From: Bacillota bacterium
GTDB taxonomy: Bacteria; Bacillota; Bacilli; Alicyclobacillales; SLC66
Reading direction: 5' to 3'
NCBI GenBank assembly: GCA_021820825.1
Contig: JAKADD010000042.1
Coordinates: forward strand, 1 to 11,389
Length of the DNA stretch: 11,389 nt
The notes under the pieces were generated by a model. The model was not told where the DNA came from. It searched no databases and was given only the letters and a program-made list of their open reading frames with translations. Position 1 is the stretch's first letter. Each line of letters begins with the position of its first letter. A program made the position numbers and the translations under genes. Of the stretch, positions 4,523-11,389 are shown in pieces.

Positions 4523-7171
4523 GTGAACATCGTCCACGTACGGGCGATCAGTGGCCCGAATGTCTACATTTACAAACCGGTAATCGTCATGAGGGTAGAC
4601 CTGGAGGAGTATACAGAGCGCGACAGTTATGAATTCCCCGGCTTCGTGAATCGGCTTCTGGCGCTCTGTCCGGGGCTTTACGACCATTATTGCGCGATGG
4701 GGCGGCCAGGTGGGTTTGTCGAACGGCTATATGGAGGCACCTATTTGGGTCACATCATTGAGCATGTTGCACTTGAACTGCTGACCCAAATCGGATACAA
4801 GGCCAATTTTGGGAAAACCCGCTCGGCAGGAAGGCCCGGTTTGTACGATGTGATTGTGGAATATGAATCCGAGGAACCAACACGCTTTCTCATGGAACGC
4901 GCAATAGACCTGGTGGAGGCGTGCGTGCGTGGGGAGTACTTTCCCCTTTCGCAGACTTTGCAGGAAGCGCAGCGGCTGCGGATTGCAGATGATCTGGGGC
5001 CAAGCACCGCGGCCATCGCGGCGGCGGCAAAACGGCGCAACATTCCTGTGCGGCGTATTCGCGGAAGTCTGCTTCAGCTCGGTACGGGCAAGTATCGCAA
5101 ATACGTTCAGGCAACCATGACCCAGGCCACTTCCGCAATCGCCGTTGATATTGCCAGTGACAAGTCCTTAACCAAGGAGATTCTGCACATGGCGGGCATC
5201 CGCGTTCCGCGCGGCGCGGTAGCGCGGACACCTGCAGAGGCGGAGCAGATATTCCGGAAGTTGCACTCCGCAGTGGCGGTGAAGCCCCTGGACGGCTGTC
5301 AGGGGCAAGGGGTTTCGATCGACATTCGAAGCGAAGAGGAACTGGTGGACGCTTTTGAGCACGCAAGCCAGGTTTGTGCGGCCGTCGTCATTGAGGAATT
5401 TATCCGCGGGAGACAGTACCGACTGCTCGTGGTGGGAGGGAAGTGCCGTGCGGCGGCGCAGCGGCTTCCTGCACACGTGGTGGGGGATGGGCAGCATACG
5501 GTCAACCAGTTGATTGAGGTTGTGAATGCCCAACCCGAACGGGGTGAGGATCACGAAAAACCGTTGACTCGCATTGTTGTGGATGATGCTGTGTACAGGT
5601 GTCTGGCAAATCAGCGGCGAACACTGGCCGACATCCCCGCTCCAGGCGAGATCGTGTTTCTGCGCGACAGCGCAAATTTGAGCACTGGCGGCATTGCTGT
5701 CGACGTGACTGCAGACATGGACCCGTCGTATGCGTTGATGGCAGAACGGGCAGCCCGCGCTGTTGGACTTGATGTTTGCGGTGTGGACCTGATTAGCGGG
5801 GATATCCAGAGTGCGGCTGCGGTCCATGAGGCGGTGGTCATCGAAGTCAATGCGGCTCCCGGGATTCGCATGCATCATTATCCCAGCGTCGGCGAGTCGC
5901 GCGACGTTGGGGCGGCGATTGTCGAATCCCTCTACCCTCTGGGCGGGAAATCGCGGGTGCCCGTGGTCAGCGTGACGGGAACGAACGGAAAAACGACAAC
6001 CACTCGCATGATCCGTCACATTCTCAGTTCTTGCGGGTATGTGGTGGGCATGACATCGACAGAAGGCGTGTATGTCGGCGATGAGCTGGTGCTTTCAGGC
6101 GACGCCGCAGGGCCATCCAGTGCGCAACTGATCCTTGCAGACCAGAGTGTGGACGTTGCAGTGCTTGAGACTGCCCGCGGCGGCATCATGAGATCAGGAC
6201 TGGCGTATGAACAGGCCGACGTCGGTATTATTACGAACATCGCGCTCGATCACATTGGACAGGATGGGTTGCAGACTCTGGATGACATTGTGAGGGTCAA
6301 GGCGCTGGTTGCGGAGTGTGTGCTGCCGCAATCGGGATTGGCTGTTCTTTCTGCCGATGATCCCGAACTCGTGAAACTGGCGGGGCGACTGAAAGCCCGA
6401 GTCGCTCTGTTCAGCGTTTCGGACCAGAATCCGTCTGTGATGCGCCATCTGGCAAGAGGCGGGCAGGCGCTGTTTGTCCGTGATGGTTGGATCATTGAGG
6501 CGGCGGGGTCGCTGGAATGGAAGATTGTGCGCGTGGAGGAACTGCCCATTACCTTAAACGGAATGGCGTCCTTTCATGTAGCCAATACGCTTTGCGCCAT
6601 AGCCGCAGCGAGGCATCTCGGCGTGACAAGGCAGCGCTGCGCAGACGCGTTGACACAGTTTCGTTCCGATCTTCATAATCCAGGACGGATCAATCTCTTC
6701 CGGTTGCCCTCCGGTTGTCACGTCATTTCCGATTATGGTCACAATCCTGACGGCCTGCAGGCCGTCGGCGAGATGGTTGCCAAAATAACGGCGCGGCGCG
6801 TTCCCGCCGTCATCGGATTTCCGGGAGATCGCGATAGCGCGGTGCTGGAGGCGGCCGCGCGTGTTGCAGTGAAATACTTTGAGCCGCTGTATGTGAAAGA
6901 AGACAGGGATACAAGAGGACGGCAACGCGGAGAAGTGGCGCAAATTCTTGTCGATGCAATTCACAAAGCGAATTCTCACGTCCAGGTGCATGTGCTGCTG
7001 GATGAATTCACCGCTCTGAAAGCCGCGGTCAAGGCGCATGCGCACGAACATCTGATCATCATGTTTCATGAGGAAGGGGAACCTGTAAAAAAACTTCTTA
7101 AAGATATGGGCGCCGTTCAGGTGCATGCGCTTCCCGATCGCGCGGAACAGGCGGCCACAAGCGTCATCTGA
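4523..7171 (+). CDS. cphA: Cyanophycin synthetase (CphA1 type)
   Basis: CphA polymerises aspartate and arginine into cyanophycin, using ATP for each addition: an ATP-grasp domain adds Asp to the backbone and a Mur-ligase-like domain adds Arg to the side chain. At 882 residues it is full length. The N-terminal domain (about 1-160) has VMRVDLEEYTER at 22-33, RPGGFVERLYGGTYLGHIIEHVALEL spread over 61-86 and LGPST at 158-162. The ATP-grasp domain follows, with VKPLDG at 253-258 (Lys254). The Mur-ligase P-loop GTNGKTT is at 486-492, and ISDYGHNPDG lies later in that domain, so both active sites appear intact. The GTG start has GAGGAG 9 bp upstream. The common NHGRG after KPLDG reads CQGQG here. 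Cyanophycinase lies directly upstream, forming a make-and-degrade pair. Confidence 0.95.
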   Translation: MNIVHVRAISGPNVYIYKPVIVMRVDLEEYTERDSYEFPGFVNRLLALCPGLYDHYCAMGRPGGFVERLYGGTYLGHIIEHVALELLTQIGYKANFGKTRSAGRPGLYDVIVEYESEEPTRFLMERAIDLVEACVRGEYFPLSQTLQEAQRLRIADDLGPSTAAIAAAAKRRNIPVRRIRGSLLQLGTGKYRKYVQATMTQATSAIAVDIASDKSLTKEILHMAGIRVPRGAVARTPAEAEQIFRKLHSAVAVKPLDGCQGQGVSIDIRSEEELVDAFEHASQVCAAVVIEEFIRGRQYRLLVVGGKCRAAAQRLPAHVVGDGQHTVNQLIEVVNAQPERGEDHEKPLTRIVVDDAVYRCLANQRRTLADIPAPGEIVFLRDSANLSTGGIAVDVTADMDPSYALMAERAARAVGLDVCGVDLISGDIQSAAAVHEAVVIEVNAAPGIRMHHYPSVGESRDVGAAIVESLYPLGGKSRVPVVSVTGTNGKTTTTRMIRHILSSCGYVVGMTSTEGVYVGDELVLSGDAAGPSSAQLILADQSVDVAVLETARGGIMRSGLAYEQADVGIITNIALDHIGQDGLQTLDDIVRVKALVAECVLPQSGLAVLSADDPELVKLAGRLKARVALFSVSDQNPSVMRHLARGGQALFVRDGWIIEAAGSLEWKIVRVEELPITLNGMASFHVANTLCAIAAARHLGVTRQRCADALTQFRSDLHNPGRINLFRLPSGCHVISDYGHNPDGLQAVGEMVAKITARRVPAVIGFPGDRDSAVLEAAARVAVKYFEPLYVKEDRDTRGRQRGEVAQILVDAIHKANSHVQVHVLLDEFTALKAAVKAHAHEHLIIMFHEEGEPVKKLLKDMGAVQVHALPDRAEQAATSVI

Positions 7172-7202
7172 CGCCAGGCAAGGGGATTGTGCGCAGAACA
7201 GT

Positions 7203-7238
7203 CACGACACCCTGTTGAGGAAAGCAGGGTGTTTCGTG
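7203..7238 (+). terminator. Hairpin after cphA, possible terminator
   Basis: ACACCCTG at 7207-7214 pairs with CAGGGTGT at 7225-7232 around a 10-base loop. CACG at 7203-7206 can extend the stem with CGTG at 7235-7238 across a TT bulge. It lies 31 bp after the cphA stop. The following tail (TTATATTGTCTT) is only partly T-rich, so it may be a weak terminator or attenuator. Confidence 0.5.
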
Positions 7239-7245
7239 TTATATT
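7215..7245 (+). promoter_or_regulatory. Weak candidate promoter for ispE
   Basis: An extended -10, TGT followed by TATATT at 7240-7245, lies 19 bp after TTGAGG at 7215-7220. The start site would be near 7252, almost at the ribosome binding site, and the elements overlap the hairpin after cphA. Spacing and placement are not ideal, so this is tentative. Confidence 0.3.
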
Positions 7246-7263
7246 GTCTTGGGGGCGATATGC

Positions 7264-8112
7264 TTGCTGTTTGAAAAGGCGCGCGCCAAGATCAATCTGA
7301 CACTTGATGTACTGCATAAACGAAGCGATGGGTATCATGAAGTTGAGATGGTCATGCAAACTGTCGATTTTTGTGATTACATCTCTTTACAACCCACGAC
7401 AACTGGAAAGGTTTCCATCCGATCCAATGCCTTATACATCCCTCACGATGAACGCAACCTCGCATTTCGCGCCGCGCAGGTTCTTCGGACACACCTGGGC
7501 ATTCGCGAAGGCGTCGTCATTGACATCGACAAACGCATTCCGGTCGCGGCCGGACTGGCAGGAGGTTCTGCGGACGCCGCCGCCGTGTTGCGGGGACTGA
7601 ATCAGTTGTGGAACCTGGGACTGAGTGTGGAGGAGTTGTGCGCAATCGGCGCTGAGGTGGGGTCCGATGTTCCCTTTTGCGTGGTTGGGGGGACGGCGAT
7701 TGTGCGCGGCCGCGGTGAAAACGTAGAGCCGCTTGCTGTGCGCCCCGCGTTCTGGGTGGTTCTCGCAAAGCCTCCGCTCGCCGTATCGACCGCCGAGATC
7801 TACGCTGCGCTTGATGTGACGTGCGTTCAGAGTCATCCGCATCCGGAGATGATGGCGCGGGCGCTCGCGCAGGGTGATTTGGGCGCGGTGGCTGGTGCGG
7901 CGGGAAATGTCCTGGAAGAAGTGACAATCGGCCTGTACCCTGAAATCGCAAGACTCAAAACTCAGATAGAACGTCTTGGCTCCAGTGTGACACTCATGTC
8001 CGGCAGCGGTCCGACCGTATTTGCCCTGTTTGAACGCGAACAGCGCGCCCGTCGTGTATTCAATACACTGCGCAGGACAATGAAAGAAGTGTATCTTTGT
8101 CAAACCTGCTAA
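7264..8112 (+). CDS. ispE: 4-diphosphocytidyl-2-C-methyl-D-erythritol kinase IspE
   Basis: IspE is a GHMP-family kinase that phosphorylates CDP-methylerythritol in the non-mevalonate (MEP) route to isoprenoid precursors. From the TTG at 7264 the product has 282 residues, a normal length. Visible motifs are ARAKINL at 6-12 with catalytic Lys9, DGYHEVEMVM at 22-31, the ATP loop PVAAGLAGGSADAA at 93-106, GSDVPF at 133-138 with catalytic Asp135 and the C-terminal LMSGSGPTVFALF at 244-256. The TTG at 7264 is chosen because a GGGGG ribosome binding site at 7251-7255 lies 8 bp upstream and the start then aligns within one residue of B. subtilis IspE; a TTG at 7249 has no such site. In B. subtilis it follows sspF directly; here cphBA intervenes. 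Confidence 0.94.
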   Translation: MLFEKARAKINLTLDVLHKRSDGYHEVEMVMQTVDFCDYISLQPTTTGKVSIRSNALYIPHDERNLAFRAAQVLRTHLGIREGVVIDIDKRIPVAAGLAGGSADAAAVLRGLNQLWNLGLSVEELCAIGAEVGSDVPFCVVGGTAIVRGRGENVEPLAVRPAFWVVLAKPPLAVSTAEIYAALDVTCVQSHPHPEMMARALAQGDLGAVAGAAGNVLEEVTIGLYPEIARLKTQIERLGSSVTLMSGSGPTVFALFEREQRARRVFNTLRRTMKEVYLCQTC

Positions 8113-8130
8113 TCTCTCGGCGTCCTCATG

Positions 8131-8172
8131 TTGCGGGAGATTCACGGCGAGTGATATAGTCGCATTAGCGAC
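8131..8172 (+). promoter_or_regulatory. Extended -10 promoter with palindrome before purR
   Basis: TATAGT at 8155-8160 is preceded by TG at 8152-8153, giving an extended -10; the -35 (TTGCGG at 8131-8136, 18-bp spacer) is poor. A perfect inverted repeat, GTCGC-ATTA-GCGAC, spans 8159-8172, overlapping the end of the -10 and the start site just before the ribosome binding site. It could be an operator for autoregulation or a small 5' hairpin. It does not clearly match the B. subtilis PurBox. Confidence 0.45.
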
Positions 8173-8186
8173 GGGAGGAGTGCTGG

Positions 8187-9044
8187 ATGCGCAGAAGCGA
8201 GAGAATTGTGCGTTTGACGCGAAAGCTGATGAACCATCCGGGTGAACCTCTTTCCCTCACAGAAATGGCCGATCATCTGGAGGCGGCCAAATCATCGCTG
8301 AGTGAGGACCTTGCCATCATTCGATCAGTGATGGAAGCCGATCGAGAAGGAATTCTGCGGACTCAGATGGGCGCTTCCGGCGGAGTGCTTTTTGCCGTGG
8401 ACGTGTCGGAAGAGCGGTCGCGTGCGTTTGCGAGCAAAGCGATCGCGAGTCTCAGTCGCGGGAATCGCATTCTGCCTGGAGGCTATCTGTTTATGAGCGA
8501 TGTGCTTTCAGAGCCTGAGGTGCTGCGCATGGCCGGGAAGATGTTTGCGAAGATTTTCACTGCGGCGGCGCCTGACGTCGTGCTTACGGTAGAGACAAAG
8601 GGCATCCCGCTGACTGTCATGACGGCGCAGTACCTGCACTGTCCATTTGTCATTGCCAGACGCGACAACCGGGTCACAGAAGGATCCTCGGTCAGCATTA
8701 ACTACGTGTCCGGCTCCGATCGGCGTATTCAGACCATGTCATTGTCGAAACGGTCTCTGCCAAAGGAATCCAGAGTGTTGATCATCGACGATTTCATGAA
8801 AGCCGGGGGCACCGTAAAAGCCTTGAGGGGGCTGATGGCCGAATTTGACGCTACCGTTGTGGGAACCGGGGTATTCATGGAAACTGCGGAACCGGGCGCA
8901 AAACTGGTCTCCAACTACATATCGCTGCTGTCATTGTCACAGGTTAACGAATCGGATCGGCGGGTTGTGATCGAACCCGGCAATTATTTCACTGGATACA
9001 CCAGAGAGGAGTCGGTATCAGATGAAGGATTTGCACACAATTAG
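8187..9044 (+). CDS. purR: Purine operon repressor PurR
   Basis: PurR of Bacillales represses purine synthesis and transport genes; PRPP binding relieves repression. The 285-residue length equals that of B. subtilis PurR. An N-terminal winged-helix DNA-binding domain (about 1-73) begins MRRSERIVRLTRKLMNHPGE. The remainder is a phosphoribosyltransferase-like regulatory domain carrying the PRPP motif VLIIDDFMKAGGT at 197-209, with acidic residues Asp201 and Asp202. Other conserved stretches are VETKGIPLT and ARRDNRVTEGSSVSINYVSG. The ATG has GGAGGAG 6 bp upstream. The 3' end overlaps ridA by 23 bp in another frame, so the two are translated from one message; in B. subtilis RidA (YabJ) is reported to be needed for full PurR repression. 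Confidence 0.96.
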   Translation: MRRSERIVRLTRKLMNHPGEPLSLTEMADHLEAAKSSLSEDLAIIRSVMEADREGILRTQMGASGGVLFAVDVSEERSRAFASKAIASLSRGNRILPGGYLFMSDVLSEPEVLRMAGKMFAKIFTAAAPDVVLTVETKGIPLTVMTAQYLHCPFVIARRDNRVTEGSSVSINYVSGSDRRIQTMSLSKRSLPKESRVLIIDDFMKAGGTVKALRGLMAEFDATVVGTGVFMETAEPGAKLVSNYISLLSLSQVNESDRRVVIEPGNYFTGYTREESVSDEGFAHN

Positions 9045-9408
9045 CACGGGGGATGCGCCGGCTGCCATCGGTCCGTACGCACAGGCCGTCAGGGCGGGGG
9101 ATGTTGTCTATACGTCAGGGCAGATTCCGCTGTCGCCAGACGGTTCGTTTGTGACGGGGAATGCGCGCGCGCAGACGGAACAGGTTTTTGCGAATCTGCG
9201 TGCGGTGCTCGCCGCGGCGGGCGCGTCATTGGACCGCGTCGTGAAAGCGACGGTGTTTGTTTCTGATCTGAACGACTTTGGCGTGATCAACGAAGTCTAC
9301 GCGGAGGCGTTTGGCGAACACCGACCAGCACGTTCGACTGTTCAGGTGGCGCGGTTGCCAAGGGACGCGAAGGTGGAAATTGAGCTGATTGCGCTGGTGG
9401 GGAACTGA
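9022..9408 (+). CDS. ridA: RidA family enamine/imine deaminase (YabJ)
   Basis: RidA hydrolyses reactive enamine/imine intermediates released by PLP enzymes such as threonine dehydratase, preventing damage to other enzymes. The 128-residue product is typical of this trimeric family. It shows the N-terminal IGPYAQAVRAGDVVYTSGQ at 16-34 and the C-terminal signature RPARSTVQVARLP at 101-113 with Arg104, followed by KVEIEL with Glu119; both residues correspond to the family's active site. The ATG at 9022 lies inside the end of purR, with AGGAG at 9007-9011 as the ribosome binding site, 10 bp upstream. The overlap ties its expression to purR. Confidence 0.96.
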   Translation: MKDLHTISTGDAPAAIGPYAQAVRAGDVVYTSGQIPLSPDGSFVTGNARAQTEQVFANLRAVLAAAGASLDRVVKATVFVSDLNDFGVINEVYAEAFGEHRPARSTVQVARLPRDAKVEIELIALVGN

Positions 9409-9466
9409 TTTGGCGGTGGAATGTTGGAGAACGGTCATTATTTTTTGACTTTTTGGCGAATAGTTT

Positions 9467-9496
9467 GCAGGAATTTTCGCCCATTACGTGGAATAC
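9467..9496 (+). promoter_or_regulatory. Sigma-H promoter of spoVG
   Basis: GCAGGAATT at 9467-9475 and GTGGAATAC at 9488-9496, 12 bp apart, match the sigma-H consensus RnAGGAWWW - 11/12 bp - RnnGAATWW at nearly every position. B. subtilis spoVG has the archetypal sigma-H promoter with very similar hexamers. The T-rich stretch just upstream (9435-9466) resembles the AT-rich region bound by AbrB in B. subtilis, though AbrB control here is only inferred. Transcription would start near 9503, about 65 bp before the spoVG start. Confidence 0.85.
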
Positions 9497-9568
9497 CATC
9501 TGGCAGACTACACGGAGGCCTGTTCGGCTGCGGTTACAGATGCGGATATTCTGCGGGGGGATGGCGGG

Positions 9569-9850
9569 GTGCAGATTACAGACGTAAGGCTGCGAAAGGT
9601 TGCAACGGAAGGGCGCATGAAGGCTATTGCCTCCATAACCCTCGACCACGAGTTTGTCGTGCATGACATTCGCGTGATCGACGGAAATGCGGGAATGTTT
9701 GTCGCGATGCCAAGTAAACGTACACCGGACGGGGAGTTTCGCGACATTGCACATCCGATCACGTCACTGACAAGACAACGAATACAGGAAGCCGTCCTGG
9801 ACGAATATTATAAATCAGAAAGCATGGACAGCGCTGCTGTGGGGAACTGA
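9569..9850 (+). CDS. spoVG: Regulatory protein SpoVG
   Basis: SpoVG is a small nucleic-acid-binding regulator, originally defined by a defect in spore cortex formation and asymmetric septation in B. subtilis, and linked to virulence and capsule control in staphylococci. The 93-residue product shows ITDVRLRKV, then [20 protein letters not shown], and the family hallmark [18 protein letters not shown]. The GTG at 9569 is chosen because it gives [11 protein letters not shown], the usual N-terminus, and a run of six G residues at 9555-9560 lies 8 bp upstream. The same frame is open back to a GTG at 9488, but that codon sits inside the -10 of the sigma-H promoter and has no homologous extension. 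Confidence 0.95.
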   Translation: MQITDVRLRKVATEGRMKAIASITLDHEFVVHDIRVIDGNAGMFVAMPSKRTPDGEFRDIAHPITSLTRQRIQEAVLDEYYKSESMDSAAVGN

Positions 9851-9869
9851 AGATTTGCTGCCGTGGTGA

Positions 9870-9905
9870 GCCGTCATCGGCGAATGTGATATTCGGGATG
9901 ACGGC
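9870..9905 (+). terminator. Long hairpin after spoVG, possible terminator
   Basis: GCCGTCATC at 9870-9878 pairs with GATGACGGC at 9897-9905. Inside it, CGAAT at 9881-9885 pairs with ATTCG at 9891-9895 around a GTGAT loop, with a small internal mismatch between the two helices. It lies 19 bp after the spoVG stop but lacks a T-run, so it could be a weak terminator or a 3' RNA-stabilising structure. Confidence 0.5.
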
Positions 9906-9944
9906 GTTGCTGTGTCTGCACGCAGGCAGATCGTCGTCTACGCA

Positions 9945-9974
9945 TTGAAACCGTCTCGCGGCTTCATGTATAGT
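9945..9974 (+). promoter_or_regulatory. Sigma-A promoter of glmU
   Basis: TTGAAA at 9945-9950 and TATAGT at 9969-9974 are separated by 18 bp. The start site would be near 9981, about 28 bp before the glmU ATG, leaving room for the ribosome binding site GGGAGG at 9994-9999. It gives glmU a vegetative promoter independent of spoVG. Confidence 0.75.
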
Positions 9975-10008
9975 GGAGACGAAACTTTTATACGGGAGGC
10001 TCTGGCAC

Positions 10009-11389
10009 ATGACTGTAAAGGTCGGCGTCGTGTTGGCTGCGGGGCTTGGTAAACGTATGAATTCGAAACGGCATAAGGTAGTACATGAGATTTGCGGCAA
10101 AGCGATGATCGCGCATGTGGTAGACGAGTTGCAGGCGGCAGGGGTTGACCAGTTGTTTGTGGTGGTGGGCAGTCTGGAGGATCAGGTGCGGGCTGTGCTT
10201 GGAGAACGGGTGCAGTTTATCCGGCAGGAGCAACAGCTTGGCACAGGGCATGCCGTGTTGCAGGCCGTTCCAAAGCTTCCCGAAGACAGTGTAACCGTTG
10301 TCCTCAATGGCGACTGCCCGCTCATCCGCAGACAGGAGATACAGCGGTTGCTTAGTGTCGCCGCTGAGCGGAAAGCGACGGCAGTGCTGACGGCGATGGT
10401 CGAAAATCCATTTGCGTATGGTCGTGTGATTCGCGACGAACAGGGTGCTGTCAGGCGCATCGTTGAGGAAAAGGATGCATCGGCAGAGGAGCGTTTAATA
10501 AACGAGATAAACGGAGGCGTGTTTGCCTTTCGCACTCCGGATCTGGTCGCAGCTCTTTGCAAGTTGACGCCGGACAACGCGCAGGGTGAACTGCTTCTTA
10601 CCGATTGCGTTGCGCATATGCGAGCGGACAGTCAGTTGGTGTGGCCTGTTCCGGTGGAGGATCCGAACGATCTTGCAGGCGTCAACGACCGGGTGCAGTT
10701 GGCCGATGTCGAGGCGCGCATGAAAACCAGGATTCTCAGAGAGCACATGAAGCGCGGGGTAACGGTCGTCGATCCGGCTTCCACATACGTTCAGGCGGAT
10801 GTTTCCATTGGACGCGATACAGTGCTCTGGCCTGGAACTTCGCTGGAGGGGCAGACTGTAATTGGGGAAGACTGCGTCATCGGGCCGAACGCGCGCCTGG
10901 TTGATGTGCTGGCTGGCGCGGGTGTTGCTGTGCAGTCATCGCTCGTCATGGACAGTCGACTCGGCGACGGGGCTTCTGTGGGGCCCTACGCCTATATCCG
11001 TCCCGGCAGCGACATTGGTGCGGGCGCGAAGATCGGGAACTTTGTGGAAATCAAAAATTCCACTGTCGGCGAGGGAACTAAAGTGAGTCATCTGAGCTAT
11101 ATTGGCGACAGTGGGATTGGATCGCGAGTCAATATCGGGTGCGGCGTGGTGACGGTGAACTATGACGGCTACCAAAAAAACAAAACTGTCGTTGGCAACG
11201 ACAGTTTTGTGGGATCAAGCGTGAATCTGATTGCGCCCGTGCATGTTGGCAGCGAGGCGTATATCGCCACGGGCTCAACGATTACAGACGAAGTGCCGGA
11301 CGGCGCGTTTGCCATCGCCCGCGAAAGACAGACAACCAAACCTGAATATGCGATCAGACTGCGCATGAAACTTAAGGAACGCATCCGAC
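10009..11389 (+). CDS. glmU: Bifunctional GlmU: GlcN-1-P acetyltransferase / GlcNAc-1-P uridyltransferase (3' end outside window)
   Basis: GlmU makes UDP-N-acetylglucosamine, the precursor of peptidoglycan and teichoic acids, by acetylating glucosamine-1-phosphate and then transferring UMP. The frame is open for 460 codons to the right edge, so almost the whole protein (usually about 456-460 residues) is present but the stop is not. The N-terminal uridyltransferase domain has LAAGLGKRM at 9-17, QLGTGHAV at 76-83 and NGD at 100-102 with metal-binding Asp102. The C-terminal acetyltransferase domain is a left-handed beta-helix of hexapeptide repeats from about residue 250, with HLSYIGD (His361, the likely catalytic base) and NYDG at 384-387. 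In the nucleotide-binding loop, the usual GTRM and LPKVLH read GKRM and RHKVVH. The ATG has GGGAGG 9 bp upstream. Confidence 0.96.
   Translation, partial: MTVKVGVVLAAGLGKRMNSKRHKVVHEICGKAMIAHVVDELQAAGVDQLFVVVGSLEDQVRAVLGERVQFIRQEQQLGTGHAVLQAVPKLPEDSVTVVLNGDCPLIRRQEIQRLLSVAAERKATAVLTAMVENPFAYGRVIRDEQGAVRRIVEEKDASAEERLINEINGGVFAFRTPDLVAALCKLTPDNAQGELLLTDCVAHMRADSQLVWPVPVEDPNDLAGVNDRVQLADVEARMKTRILREHMKRGVTVVDPASTYVQADVSIGRDTVLWPGTSLEGQTVIGEDCVIGPNARLVDVLAGAGVAVQSSLVMDSRLGDGASVGPYAYIRPGSDIGAGAKIGNFVEIKNSTVGEGTKVSHLSYIGDSGIGSRVNIGCGVVTVNYDGYQKNKTVVGNDSFVGSSVNLIAPVHVGSEAYIATGSTITDEVPDGAFAIARERQTTKPEYAIRLRMKLKERIR

Noticed and set aside
5168..6019. 283-codon reverse-strand open frame opposite cphA
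   Set aside because: It overlaps the ATP-grasp region of cphA. The composition is Cys/His/Arg-rich, as expected for an antisense shadow.
8111..8142. Inverted repeat AATCTC...GAGATT after ispE as a terminator
   Set aside because: The stem is short, the loop is 14 bases and no T-run follows, so it is not convincing.
9488..9568. Longer SpoVG starting at GTG 9488
   Set aside because: The codon lies within the sigma-H -10 element, so it would not be transcribed, and SpoVG homologues start at the residues encoded from 9569.

Overview
The window comes from a spore-forming member of the Bacillales (Firmicutes). All thirteen genes read left to right. Their order, end of rnmV - ksgA - (extra gene) - yabG - veg - sspF - (two extra genes) - ispE - purR - ridA - spoVG - glmU, is the well-known Bacillus subtilis chromosomal order with two insertions. 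Several genes are endospore markers: a spore-coat protease, a small acid-soluble spore protein and spoVG with a sigma-H promoter. The moderately GC-rich composition and frequent GTG/TTG starts would fit an Alicyclobacillus-like lineage better than Bacillus itself, but that is only an impression.

Bases 1-1631: the C-terminal part of RNase M5 overlaps ksgA by 4 bp, so maturation of 5S rRNA and dimethylation of 16S rRNA are coupled. A YkuK-type RNase H-like protein of unknown function follows 17 bp later. Bases 1632-3382: three separate units follow. They are yabG behind a candidate sigma-K promoter, veg behind two tandem sigma-A promoters and before a strong terminator, and the spore DNA-binding protein sspF followed by a hairpin.

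Bases 3383-7171: a cyanophycin module is inserted between sspF and ispE. It encodes cyanophycinase (cphB) and full-length cyanophycin synthetase (cphA). Together they would make and degrade the Asp/Arg storage polymer cyanophycin. Both intergenic leaders in this module contain inverted or direct repeats that could be regulatory. This is the main accessory feature of the window.

Bases 7172-11389: ispE (isoprenoid precursors), purR overlapping ridA by 23 bp (purine control), spoVG behind a near-perfect sigma-H promoter, and glmU (UDP-GlcNAc synthesis), which runs off the right edge before its stop codon. Every gap is under 300 bp. I see no tRNA, rRNA, CRISPR array or insertion sequence. I did not find a convincingly new system; the cphBA insertion and its leaders are the places most worth a second look.
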